DNA from: Nocardia sp. NRRL S-836 | Lineage (GTDB): Bacteria > Actinomycetota > Actinomycetes > Mycobacteriales > Pseudonocardiaceae | Length of the DNA stretch: 64,000 nt | Assembly: GCF_001279525.1 (NCBI RefSeq) | Contig: NZ_LGDY01000058.1 | Location: 180,889 to 244,888, forward strand | Direction: 5' to 3' | Part shown: one piece after another, positions 34,040 through 43,155 of the stretch | Layout: each line of letters opens with the position of its first letter | Position numbering within the stretch: position 1 is the first letter of the stretch | Notes under the pieces: generated by a model | Told to the model about the DNA's origin: nothing | The model's database searches: none | The model's input: only the letters and a program-made list of their open reading frames with translations | Translations under genes and position numbers: made by a program

Positions 34040-35293
34040 CTATTCCCCAACGGGGAACAGGAAGATCTCGTCAGGTGGCTCGCCCCGGCCTGACCTCCGC
34101 GCCACCGGCTCGGCCCTGCCCGGCAGCCAACGACGGCGACGACCGCGCGGCAGTGCCCAGAACACCACCGCGGCGACCGCGATCCCCAGCAGCACCAGAC
34201 CGGCAACGGCCTTGGCCGCCCAACCTGTTCGGCTCCACCACGCGGCCTCGCGCAGCGCGACCGGGTCCGGCGGCACGGGGACGACCGCGGGCACCACGGC
34301 GGGCTTGCTGTCGGTGAGCCGTTCGGTCACCGCGCGGTACGGGTCCACGACACCGGCGCCGTACTCGGCGCTGCCCCGGCCTCCCCTGGCCGGATCGGCG
34401 GTCGCGACGATCCGGGCGGCCACCTGCGGTGCGGGGAGATCAGGCCACCTCGACCGCACCAGCGCCGCGGTGCCCGCCACCACCGGAGCCGCGAAACTCG
34501 TGCCCTGCCAGTAGTTGTGACCGGCCCTGCCAGCCGCCGCGAGCACGTCTTCGCCCGGTGCCACCAGGTCCACGTACGCACCGGTCTGGGAGCTGCGCGA
34601 GCGGGCCCCCTCGATGTCGATCGAGCCGACGCCGAGCACACCGTCGTACGACGCGGGATAGGACGCCACGAGGCCGAGCTCCGCGCGGTTGCCCACCGCC
34701 GCGACCACGAGCACGTCCTTCGACTGCGCGTAGGCGACCGCGTCGCGGATCGCGGTGTAGTCGCCGTAGCCCGACAGCGACAGGTTGATCACCTTGACGC
34801 CCTGGTCGGCGGCGAACCGGATGCCGTTCGCGACGGCATCGGGGTTGAGCGGGATGGGATCACCGCTGTCGGAGAACTCGCGTTCGGTGACCCGCACCGG
34901 GAGCACGCGCGCATCCGGTGCGATTCCGCGAAAACCGACACCCGGCGCGGCGGACGCGGCGATGATCGAAGCGACCGCGGTGCCGTGCGACGCGCAGTCG
35001 AAGTCGCCCCGCCCGGCACCGGGCAGTACGAAGTCCCTGCCGGACAGCACTTTTCCGCGCAGCTGCGGGTGGTCCGCGTCGACACCGGAGTCGACGACGG
35101 CGACGGTGACGCCCGCCCCGGTGCTGTGCGTCCAGGCGTTCTTGAGGTCGAGCAGCTGCTGGGTCCACGGCACCGGGGCGACGACCTCCCTGGTGGGGCC
35201 CGGACTGCGGCAGGCACCGTCGGGAGGCGCGGCCAGGGCAGGCGCCGGTCCGGCCATCGCGGCCGCGACCAGCATGACGGCAACAGGTCTCAT
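34040..35293 (-). CDS. mycP: Mycosin, type VII secretion-associated subtilisin-like protease
   Basis: 417 residues. A signal peptide (MRPVAVMLVAAAMAGPAPAL) precedes an S8 catalytic domain with Asp68 (VAVVDSGVD), His103 (CASHGTAVAS) and Ser266 (GTSFAAPVV), all present. A Pro-rich linker and a C-terminal TM helix (about 365-388) are followed by a short basic cytoplasmic tail. Mycosins cap and stabilise the ESX core complex outside the membrane and process some substrates. The ATG at 35,293 places the signal peptide at the very start. Divergent from the YbaB-like gene across 120 bp. Confidence 0.95.
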   Translation of the reverse strand: MRPVAVMLVAAAMAGPAPALAAPPDGACRSPGPTREVVAPVPWTQQLLDLKNAWTHSTGAGVTVAVVDSGVDADHPQLRGKVLSGRDFVLPGAGRGDFDCASHGTAVASIIAASAAPGVGFRGIAPDARVLPVRVTEREFSDSGDPIPLNPDAVANGIRFAADQGVKVINLSLSGYGDYTAIRDAVAYAQSKDVLVVAAVGNRAELGLVASYPASYDGVLGVGSIDIEGARSRSSQTGAYVDLVAPGEDVLAAAGRAGHNYWQGTSFAAPVVAGTAALVRSRWPDLPAPQVAARIVATADPARGGRGSAEYGAGVVDPYRAVTERLTDSKPAVVPAVVPVPPDPVALREAAWWSRTGWAAKAVAGLVLLGIAVAAVVFWALPRGRRRRWLPGRAEPVARRSGRGEPPDEIFLFPVGE

Positions 35294-35413
35294 GCCACCA
35301 CATCCTGCGACCGCGCGCCGCACCGCCGCACGACGTGGCCGGAACAGGTCAGCGTGCTGATCTCCCCTGCGCTGGTGGTCATCCTGGATCGACCGGGAGA
35401 CAAGGGGAGCACC

Positions 35414-35797
35414 ATGAACCGTTCGGACACGGACCTGACCGGCAGGCTCGCCGAGTACGCGCGGCTCGCGAGCAGTCTGCGCTCGATGCAGGACGGCATA
35501 ACGGAGATCCGCGCGACCGCGTGCTCGGACGACGGTCTGGTCTGCGCCGTCGTGGGTGGTCGTGGCGAACTGCTGGAACTGGACCTCGACCAGCGGATCT
35601 TCCGCGACCAGGACGCGGCCACGCTGGCGGAGAAGATCGTCGCCGCCGTCCGCGACGCGGCCGCCGCGGCCGAGCAGGACGCGGTCGAGATCGCCAAGAA
35701 GCTGATGCCGCAACGCAGGACCGGCGACGTGGACCCGATGTTCGGCCCCGTGCTGAGCTTGCTCGACAACGGCCCCGAGTCCGGTGTGCGGCGATGA
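35414..35797 (+). CDS. YbaB/EbfC-like protein, ESX-associated
   Basis: 127 residues, ATG after AGGGGAGC. A small alpha/beta protein: an N-terminal helix (RLAEYARLASSLRSMQDGI), a short beta segment (ACSDDGLVCAVVGGRGELLELDLD), then a long helix (LAEKIVAAVRDAAAAAEQDA). This is the YbaB/EbfC fold, in which the classical members bind DNA as dimers. Variants are frequent next to WXG100 and polymorphic-toxin genes in actinomycetes and may act as adaptors or chaperones. The stop overlaps the next start (ATGA), so it is the first gene of the three- or four-gene toxin operon. Confidence 0.8.
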   Translation: MNRSDTDLTGRLAEYARLASSLRSMQDGITEIRATACSDDGLVCAVVGGRGELLELDLDQRIFRDQDAATLAEKIVAAVRDAAAAAEQDAVEIAKKLMPQRRTGDVDPMFGPVLSLLDNGPESGVRR

Positions 35798-36132
35798 GCG
35801 GGACGGGCGGCGTTGACGCCGACGGCGGCGGCATCGACATGTACCCCGGTCGTGCCGCACCGATCATGGCCGATCTGACCAAGGCCGCCAGCGACGTGAA
35901 GACGAGCTGGGACCGCGCCATCGGCAAGATCGCGGGCCTCGACAGCCAGCTCGGCAACGGCCCGCTCGGCCGGCCGATGGTCCACCAGTACAACGAGGGC
36001 GTGAAACAGGTCCGGGAGGGCGGCGTCGACCTGGTGCAACCACAGGCGGAGCAGCTCGCGGCGCACGGCACCAAGACCGTTCCCGAGTACGTCGCCGCAG
36101 ACCAGGGGTCCGCGAAGAACTTCAGCGGCTGA
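35794..36132 (+). CDS. Small ESX-like helical protein preceding the toxin
   Basis: 112 residues. Helical, with MADLTKAASDVKTSWDRAIG and QYNEGVKQVREGGVDLVQPQ. The single Trp (SWDRA) lies near where WXG100 proteins have theirs. The C-terminus (VPEYVAADQGSAKNFSG) contains YVAAD, a YxxxD-type match. It is coupled to the YbaB-like gene by ATGA and lies 12 bp before the giant toxin. Small WXG100/Lap-like partners of ESX toxins supply the missing half of the export signal, and that is the most likely job here. Confidence 0.7.
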   Translation: MSGTGGVDADGGGIDMYPGRAAPIMADLTKAASDVKTSWDRAIGKIAGLDSQLGNGPLGRPMVHQYNEGVKQVREGGVDLVQPQAEQLAAHGTKTVPEYVAADQGSAKNFSG

Positions 36133-36144
36133 GAGCGGTCTGCC

Positions 36145-39100
36145 ATGGCGATGCCGGAACCCCACGACGACTTCGGCTTCTGGGAGTCCGTCAAGGACAA
36201 GTCGATCGACACGTTGTGGCCGCCGGACAACGAGTACGTCGCGTGGGCACTGGCCGAGGCGTGGAACGAGGCGGCCGCGGTGATGGAGACCGCCGCGAAG
36301 GCCTGGGAGACAGCGGGCACGCGACTGCCGAGCGCCTGGTTCGACATCGCGGGCGTCCAGTTCACCAGCGCGGTCAACTCGATGCCCCCGAACTACACCA
36401 ACCTCGCCGCGAACATGAAGCTCCTCGCGGACGGCGTGAAGTCGTACGGCGACCAGCTCCACGAGGCGCGGATCTCCATCCTGTGGGAGCTCGCCGTCAA
36501 CATCGGGCTCTTCGTGGCGTTGAGCTGGATTCCCGGCGGCGGGTTCCTCGCCGCCGCGCTGTCGCGCGCGGTCGCGGGCCGGCTCACCGCGATGATCACC
36601 GGGATGGCCGGCCGCATCGCCGCGGGTTTCGCCAAGCTCGGGGTCGAGATCGTCAAGGAGTCGTTCGACGAGGCGTTCAACAACACGGCCACCCAGCTGA
36701 CGAGCATCCTGGTCGGCAGCCGCAAGGAGTTCAAGCTCGGCGAGCTCGGCCAGGCGACGTTCACCGGTGGCATCGGCGGCGTGCTCGGCGAGGGACTGGG
36801 CAAGGCGATGAAGCTCGGCAACACCGCTGTGCGCAAGGCCCTGCCGTCACTGCCGACTGCTCCGACCAGCGGGCTGGCGCGCACCCTCAACGTGGGCCTC
36901 AGTTCGGGGCTGAACAACGCCGTCACGTCTCCCAGCGCCGGGTACATCGCCGAGCACTGGGGCAACTACGGGGCGCTCGCCGATTTGAGCGGCTACGGCA
37001 AGGCCATCTCCGACGGCGGCATCGCCGCCGGTCTGGCCGGAGCACCTCGCTCGATGGCGATCGACCTCGTGCAGCAGCGCAACCCCGGACACGCGGCCCA
37101 GGCCGACGCCTGGGCGGACCGGCTCGTCGGCACACCGGCCCCACCGGACGGCGGCCCTCCAGGGGACGGCGGCGGCCCTCCGGGCGACGGCGAGCTCTCT
37201 GGCGGACCGGGCACAGCGCCTTCGGCGCAGACGGATCCGGCCACCGCCCCGCAGCAGCGGTACTCCCCCGACGGCGCACCGGTGGCGGACGGGACGACGA
37301 CCGACAACAGGTCCGTCTCGGAGCACCCGTCCGAAACGGAACGCTCCACGACCCCACCGGGTGGACGCGGAATCGACGTGGACACGGGCGGCCGCACGAC
37401 GCACCAGGGCCCGCTGCGGAGCGAGTCGCCGATCGCCGACCAGCACCCCGGCGAGCAGGACCGCCGCGCGGCTCCCGCCGAGCAGCAGAAGACCTCGGCG
37501 CCGGAGCACGGTCCGGTCGAACAGACGCCGGCTACCGCGTCTCCCGCCGAGGCGGTCGACGCCACCGGTACCGCGGACGCAGCCGCTCCGGCGGACACCA
37601 CGGAAACCGCCGGCACCACCCAGGATCTGAACGCGCCCGCCCCGGCGGAGCCGGGACCGGCCGACCCGGCCCAGGACGCGCCGACGCAGGAAGCTCCGGT
37701 GCAGGGAACACCGGTGCAGGGAACACCGGTGCAGGGAACGCCGGTGCGAGGAGGGCCAGCACAGGGCACTCCGGCGCCGACCCGTGCGGCGCCGGTGCAT
37801 TCGTCGTCCGGACCGGAGACCACCACCAAGGCGCCCCCGAAGTCCGAACCGCCGAAGTCCGAACCGCCGAAGCGGGCCGAGGAAACCGAGACCGCCGAAC
37901 CAGCCCAAGACGAGTCGTCGCCGATTCAGGCGCAGGAGACCACCGCCGCGTCGCCGCAGGTCAACGCCACCCCGGCAGGCGCGGTGCTGGCCGCGACCGC
38001 CGCCACACCGCCCCCGGCCGCCCCGCGGCAGGAGAACAAGCCCAGGGCGGCCCCCACCCACACGAAGGTCACCACCGCTCCCTCGGCGACCGCGAACCCC
38101 GCGCCCGTCGGCGACACCGGCGAGACGACGGGCATCGAGTCCGGCCGGTTGCCCGCTCCCCAGGCGGGACCGCAGAGCCTCGGCGCGTTCACGAAGGGCC
38201 TGAGCCGCGACAGCTCCGGCCGCATCACCCACATCGGCGGTGTGCCGGTGCGGCAGAAGCTGCGCGAGCTCGCACACGAGCGCGCCAAGCTCTACGACGA
38301 CCTGCGCAGACAGCCCGGCACCGCACTGGGCAGGGACAGGACCGGCGGCGTCGTCGCGCTGGTCGTGGACCTGACGACCGGCGAGGTCTTCGAGTCGACC
38401 AACGGCACCAACCCGTCGGTGGTCCTCAAGAAGTTCGTGCCGTCGATCCGTGCCCGGATCATGGCGATGTTCCACCACCCCGACGGGTTCGGCGGCAACA
38501 CCGTCAACGGGCTGTCCACCGGGAAGCGGCGGTTCAAGGGCTTGGACTCGCCGTTCCGGCACGCCGAGGTGCGTGCCGCCGACGCCGCGCTCACCAAGAA
38601 CCCGCACGCGGAGCTCGCCGACCTGGCCGCCGATGTCGTGTGGACCGGCGCCAAGGGGAAGAAGCCGCTGGCCCCGGCGGCGTTCTGCCCCAACTGCTCG
38701 GAGATCCTGCACGACGTCCGCAGCAACGGCGGCAAGAGGGTCTACCACCCGGTCGAGGGCACGGTCGACGGCCCGACCGGGTGGGAGGCCGGCGGTCAGC
38801 GGGACGACCCTCCTCCGGCGCCGCCGCACACCGCCGACGAAGGACGCGGTCCCAGCGACAACAGCCCGGAGGTCTCCCCTCCCACGCCCAGGCTGCGCGC
38901 TGCCGATGACACGGCCCCGGCACGGTCGCCGCGGACCTATCCCGTCGGCCCGGTGCCACACTCCCGGTTCCACGCGGACCCCACCGCGCTGCCCAACCGG
39001 CCCGACGCGCTCGTGCGGGCGTTGCAGGCCATGGGACAGGTCCAGGAAGACGCGGGCGTGGCCGGTGTCCGGCGGCTGCGCGGCCACCGGTTCCTGGTCA

Positions 39101-42100
39101 CCAGGACCGACGGCTCCACGTTCGTCGTCAAGGTCGTCGCGGGCGAGACCAACGGCACGAACCCCGCGGAGGCGGTCGTCCCCGTGCACGGGACACCGAC
39201 GATCCGGGTGTCACAGCAGGCCGGGGCACCCATCATCGCCAGGGCGGTGGCCAACGCGCTCGCGCAGGTGTCCGAGCGCCTGGCCGGCAACGAGGTGGCC
39301 GCGGACCGGCTGGGCGCCGACCGGCATCCGGGCAGCCACACCGACCTCTCCGCCGCCGACCACGGCAGGCAGGCAGAGCTCCGCGCCCTCGCACGGGAGC
39401 ACGAGGAGGTCGCGCGCGTGCGGTTCCTCCGGCGGCGACGGATCGCGGCCGAGGTGCTGGCGCTGGTCGAGCACCTCGGTCTGCACGCGGACGATCCCGC
39501 TGGACCGCAGCGCCAGGCGCTGCTCGACCCCGCCGTCCGCGCGATCCTGGCGAAGCACGCCGGTCCCGGTGCGCGCAGGCCGAGCTGGGCCGGTGAACCG
39601 ACCGGCACCCCGCGGGGGAAGGCGTTCCTCGCACACCTCGTCACGGAGGCGATGCCCGGCGTCGGTGGTGCGGCCGCGTTGCTCGGGGCGGGCCACCCGA
39701 CGCTCGCACTGGGGGTCGGCGCCATCACGGTCAGCACGAGCGTCACGAGCACGCTGGCCAAACGCTGGTACGACAGCAGGGAACGGGCGCTGGTCGACGA
39801 AGGCCACGAGAAACTCGCCGCCCAACGCGCCCACGACGCGGCGCAGCGGCGCAAGAGGTTGCTCGACCCGCTGTGGGCGAGGGCCAGGTCCACCGGGATC
39901 GACGTCAGCGACACCGGCCCGGCCGAGCCCGCCCCGACGGGCGAGCGGCCTGCCGACCACCAGTCGCTGGGCGCACGTGTGGTCGGCAAGAGCCTGTCGT
40001 CGGCGGCGGGTGGCGTTGCGGCCGGTGTCTCGATGCTGGGTGGGCTCGGGTTCACGTACGCGGCGGCCTACCTGGCGGTGGCCGGTGCGGCCGCCCTGGC
40101 CGGGCCGCACCTGGAGAAGGTGCTGAGGTCGAGGACGACGCGCCGGGAGTGGGCGAAGTTCGACGAGGTCGCGAAGGAGCTCGCAGCCGAGGCTGCGGAC
40201 TACGACAATGCCTTCGCCGCGAAGCTGAGCGCGTTGCTGGACCGCGTCGACCGGCTGGCGGGCTCCGCACCGACCGGTACCGCGCCGACGACGCAGTCCT
40301 CCTCCACGACCGAGAGCCACGACGCCGGGCTGCACCACTTCGCCGCGAACGCCGTGCCGAACGCGGTCGGTGACCTCGCCAGAGGTGGTGCCGCCGCGCT
40401 GGACGCCCTCCGCTTCGGCGAGAGCGCGGCCAACGCGTTGCTCAACGGTGGTGTCCGTGCCGTACTCGGCATGGCCATCGCGGCGTTCCTCGACCGGAAA
40501 TCGCTGCGCAGCGAGCAACAGGAGCTGATCGACCAGTTCGAGTTCGACCAGGCCGCCGAGCTCGACGAGCACGTCGCACTGGAGCGGGCCGTGCTCGACG
40601 CGCTGCTCGCCGAAGCCGACGGCCGGCTCACCGCGGCCGAAGCCGCGCAACAGGTGCGCGATCGGCTGCCGAGCAGGCGGCAGGACCGGAGCGGCCGCCC
40701 GACCGGATATGGGAGCCGGCAGGGGACCGGCAAGGCGAACATCAAGAGGGCCGGTGCGACCACGGCCGCGATCGCGGGCAGCGCGTGGGTGTTCGACCAG
40801 GGCTTGCTCCCGGTCGTCGTCGGCGCCACGGCGTCCGCCATGCTGGTGGCGAGCGTCCCCTTCAAGTACCTGTTCCGCCGCGCCGAGGTGCTGGCGGCGG
40901 ACGAGCGGACGAACGCGGAACGCGCGCGGGAGCAGACCGCTGAGGCCGCCGAAACCGTGGCACTGCACGAGTTCCTGCAGCGGTTCATGGCCAGGGAGGT
41001 GCAGGCAGCGGTCACCGGTCAGGTGGATCCGCTGCCCGCCGCTCCTCGGGTGCCGAGGACCCTGGACCGCAGTGATCCGAGGTACCCCGGCCACATCGAG
41101 GCGTTGACCGCGCACGAACGGGAGAAGATGCTGCGCGAGCCGAGGCCGTGGTCGCTGCTCGGCGCCCGGTTGGCCGCGTTGCAGCGCATCGACCGGATGG
41201 CCGTGCGGGTGCGTGAGTTCGCAGCGCACGACCATCGCACCGGCCGCAGCGCGCCGGTGGTGCGAGCTCGCAACGACCTCGCCGCTCTGTGGAGCGCCTA
41301 CCACGAGCTCGTGCAGGACGGAACGCCCATGCCCACAGACCACGAGCTGCACGTCGCCACCCGCCTGCGCGCCGGTTCCGACGCGGCGGAGAACGTTTTG
41401 CCGCAACGACTTCAGCAGATCCTGGACGAGAGCACGGTGACCCCCGCGGGTCGTGCCTTCTACCAGGCGGGCGACGAGATGCTGGCCGACGCGGACCAGG
41501 TGCCGCCGAAGCCCGGTTCCTACACGGTCGACGTGCACGGCAACGCGACCTCCGTGCGGATCGGCACGGAGCGCCTGACCGCCGATGACCTGGCCGCGAT
41601 CATCGAGGCCGACCCGAACTGGCAGGGTCAGCCGATCAGGCTGCTGTCGTGCAACACCGGACACGACGACAACGGCTTCGCGCAACAGCTCGCCGACCGG
41701 CTCGGGGTCCCCGTCACCGCACCATCGGACTACGCGGGAACCTTCGCCGACGGCCGGCCGTTCGTGGCGACCGCGCGCGCCGACGAGAGCGGCAGGCTGG
41801 TGCCGAAGATCCCACCGGACGGCAACTGGCGGACCTTCACCCCCACCCCGGTCACCCTCGACAAGCCCGTGACCGAGCTGCCTGCCCGGATCGAGAACAC
41901 CTACACACCCGGACCGGTCGCCCACCCGTCGGCCGAGCCTCCTGTCATCGGGGTCTCCGAACTGCCCCCGCCGCAGGTCGGCGCGCACCGCATCGGCATT
42001 TTCGCCACGGGGTTGACCCGCAACGAGGCCGGCCTGATCACGCACGTCCTCGGTGTGCCCGTCCGGGAGGTGCTGCGCGAACTCACCGTCGAACGAGCGA

Positions 42101-43155
42101 AGCTGTACTGGTCGCCGGACAACGCCCAGCTCCGCAAGGACCTCAAGGACAGGTACCGGGATCTGGTCAGGGAGCTGCAGACCCCGGCCGGCAGGGGGCT
42201 GGAGCGGGAGGAGATCCGGCACGAGATGAAGATCCTGCTCAAGAAGATCGACGAGCTGGACCAGCTGGAGAAGGCCCTCCCGAAGAAGGCCACCGGTGCC
42301 TGCCTCGCCCTCCAGCTGGACCTCGTCACCGGCGAGGTCTTCGAGGCCACCAACGGCAGGGAGGGTGCCAAGATCATCTGGCACAAGTTCCAAGCCGAGA
42401 TCAAGCTGCGCATCGAGTCCATCCGCCGTCGACCGCACGGGTACCCGGGACCGGAGTACCGCGGTCACCCGCCAACGGAACGGCGCCAGTTCCCCGGCTA
42501 CGACTCACCGTTCCGGCACGCCGAGGTGCGCGCGGCAGACGCCGCACTGGCGGCGCGACCCGACGCGCTGCTGTCCGATCTCGCCGCCGATGTCGTCTTC
42601 CTGAAGGCCGGCTATCCCCAGGCCCCGTTCTGCCCGAACTGCTCGGCGATCCTGCACGACGTGCGCAGCAACGTGCCCAAGTTCCACTACAACCCGGAAA
42701 CAGACCGGTCCGCACAGGGACACACAGACGGATGGGAAGGGCACACCGACCACTCACCTCGGTTGCGCGACGCTCCTGACGGCCCGCCCGCGAAGCCCGA
42801 CCTGCGGCCGAACCTGCACCTCCCCGATCACGAGGAGATCCGGTTCGGGGAAATGCGGCCGCTGTACACCGGCGCCGAGCGGCTGTGGCCGGACGAGCTG
42901 GCCGACACCGTGACGTCCAGTCCGGAGTGGACGGAGGACCCGATCAGGTTGACCGTGCACGACGGCTCGCTGGACACCGAGTTCCTCCAGCGGTTCACCG
43001 ATCTGGTGGGCGTTCCGGTGTGGGTGCCCGACCGTGCGGTGGTCGAGGCGTTCCTGACGTGCTCTTCCGGCACGCTTGAGATCGCGCACGGGCACGCGCC
43101 ACCACCGGACGGCCGTTGGCGGACAATCCACCCGAGGAACAAGGAGACCAGATGA
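36145..43155 (+). CDS. Giant ESX polymorphic toxin with two YwqJ-like deaminases and a His/Cys protease
   Basis: 2,336 residues. Residues 1-270: a CpnT/WXG100-like N-terminal export domain (FWESVKDKSIDTLWPPDNEY). 330-670: Pro/Thr/Ala-rich linker with short DNA repeats. 675-875: YwqJ-like deaminase 1 with zinc motifs HAE (His806-Glu808) and CPNC (Cys848, Cys851). 930-1050: unknown domain. 1165-1580: four hydrophobic hairpins separated by charged helices. 1780-1905: a clan CD-like protease module with His1798 (VDVHGNA) and Cys1836 (LLSCNTG), as in the lonely-Cys toxin group. 1945-2190: deaminase 2 (His2125-Glu2127, Cys2163, Cys2166). 2225-2332: degenerate protease copy. Deaminase toxins edit nucleic-acid bases or nucleotides in targets. 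The protease probably frees the tip. Confidence 0.88.
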   Translation: MAMPEPHDDFGFWESVKDKSIDTLWPPDNEYVAWALAEAWNEAAAVMETAAKAWETAGTRLPSAWFDIAGVQFTSAVNSMPPNYTNLAANMKLLADGVKSYGDQLHEARISILWELAVNIGLFVALSWIPGGGFLAAALSRAVAGRLTAMITGMAGRIAAGFAKLGVEIVKESFDEAFNNTATQLTSILVGSRKEFKLGELGQATFTGGIGGVLGEGLGKAMKLGNTAVRKALPSLPTAPTSGLARTLNVGLSSGLNNAVTSPSAGYIAEHWGNYGALADLSGYGKAISDGGIAAGLAGAPRSMAIDLVQQRNPGHAAQADAWADRLVGTPAPPDGGPPGDGGGPPGDGELSGGPGTAPSAQTDPATAPQQRYSPDGAPVADGTTTDNRSVSEHPSETERSTTPPGGRGIDVDTGGRTTHQGPLRSESPIADQHPGEQDRRAAPAEQQKTSAPEHGPVEQTPATASPAEAVDATGTADAAAPADTTETAGTTQDLNAPAPAEPGPADPAQDAPTQEAPVQGTPVQGTPVQGTPVRGGPAQGTPAPTRAAPVHSSSGPETTTKAPPKSEPPKSEPPKRAEETETAEPAQDESSPIQAQETTAASPQVNATPAGAVLAATAATPPPAAPRQENKPRAAPTHTKVTTAPSATANPAPVGDTGETTGIESGRLPAPQAGPQSLGAFTKGLSRDSSGRITHIGGVPVRQKLRELAHERAKLYDDLRRQPGTALGRDRTGGVVALVVDLTTGEVFESTNGTNPSVVLKKFVPSIRARIMAMFHHPDGFGGNTVNGLSTGKRRFKGLDSPFRHAEVRAADAALTKNPHAELADLAADVVWTGAKGKKPLAPAAFCPNCSEILHDVRSNGGKRVYHPVEGTVDGPTGWEAGGQRDDPPPAPPHTADEGRGPSDNSPEVSPPTPRLRAADDTAPARSPRTYPVGPVPHSRFHADPTALPNRPDALVRALQAMGQVQEDAGVAGVRRLRGHRFLVTRTDGSTFVVKVVAGETNGTNPAEAVVPVHGTPTIRVSQQAGAPIIARAVANALAQVSERLAGNEVAADRLGADRHPGSHTDLSAADHGRQAELRALAREHEEVARVRFLRRRRIAAEVLALVEHLGLHADDPAGPQRQALLDPAVRAILAKHAGPGARRPSWAGEPTGTPRGKAFLAHLVTEAMPGVGGAAALLGAGHPTLALGVGAITVSTSVTSTLAKRWYDSRERALVDEGHEKLAAQRAHDAAQRRKRLLDPLWARARSTGIDVSDTGPAEPAPTGERPADHQSLGARVVGKSLSSAAGGVAAGVSMLGGLGFTYAAAYLAVAGAAALAGPHLEKVLRSRTTRREWAKFDEVAKELAAEAADYDNAFAAKLSALLDRVDRLAGSAPTGTAPTTQSSSTTESHDAGLHHFAANAVPNAVGDLARGGAAALDALRFGESAANALLNGGVRAVLGMAIAAFLDRKSLRSEQQELIDQFEFDQAAELDEHVALERAVLDALLAEADGRLTAAEAAQQVRDRLPSRRQDRSGRPTGYGSRQGTGKANIKRAGATTAAIAGSAWVFDQGLLPVVVGATASAMLVASVPFKYLFRRAEVLAADERTNAERAREQTAEAAETVALHEFLQRFMAREVQAAVTGQVDPLPAAPRVPRTLDRSDPRYPGHIEALTAHEREKMLREPRPWSLLGARLAALQRIDRMAVRVREFAAHDHRTGRSAPVVRARNDLAALWSAYHELVQDGTPMPTDHELHVATRLRAGSDAAENVLPQRLQQILDESTVTPAGRAFYQAGDEMLADADQVPPKPGSYTVDVHGNATSVRIGTERLTADDLAAIIEADPNWQGQPIRLLSCNTGHDDNGFAQQLADRLGVPVTAPSDYAGTFADGRPFVATARADESGRLVPKIPPDGNWRTFTPTPVTLDKPVTELPARIENTYTPGPVAHPSAEPPVIGVSELPPPQVGAHRIGIFATGLTRNEAGLITHVLGVPVREVLRELTVERAKLYWSPDNAQLRKDLKDRYRDLVRELQTPAGRGLEREEIRHEMKILLKKIDELDQLEKALPKKATGACLALQLDLVTGEVFEATNGREGAKIIWHKFQAEIKLRIESIRRRPHGYPGPEYRGHPPTERRQFPGYDSPFRHAEVRAADAALAARPDALLSDLAADVVFLKAGYPQAPFCPNCSAILHDVRSNVPKFHYNPETDRSAQGHTDGWEGHTDHSPRLRDAPDGPPAKPDLRPNLHLPDHEEIRFGEMRPLYTGAERLWPDELADTVTSSPEWTEDPIRLTVHDGSLDTEFLQRFTDLVGVPVWVPDRAVVEAFLTCSSGTLEIAHGHAPPPDGRWRTIHPRNKETR
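37696..37755 (+). repeat. 15-bp tandem repeat in the toxin linker
   Basis: Four copies of CCGGTGCAGGGAACA (the last two diverged) encode PVQGT units. A second short repeat (GTCCGAACCGCCGAA, two copies) follows near 37,852. Both keep frame and can change linker length without disrupting the protein. Confidence 0.8.

Noticed and set aside
37680..37770. CRISPR-like short repeats
   Set aside because: The 15-bp repeats are directly adjacent with no spacers and stay in frame within the toxin linker.
39211..42468. 1,085-codon open frame antisense to the toxin gene
   Set aside because: Shadow of the high-GC coding strand; composition-biased, while the forward frame has clear domains.
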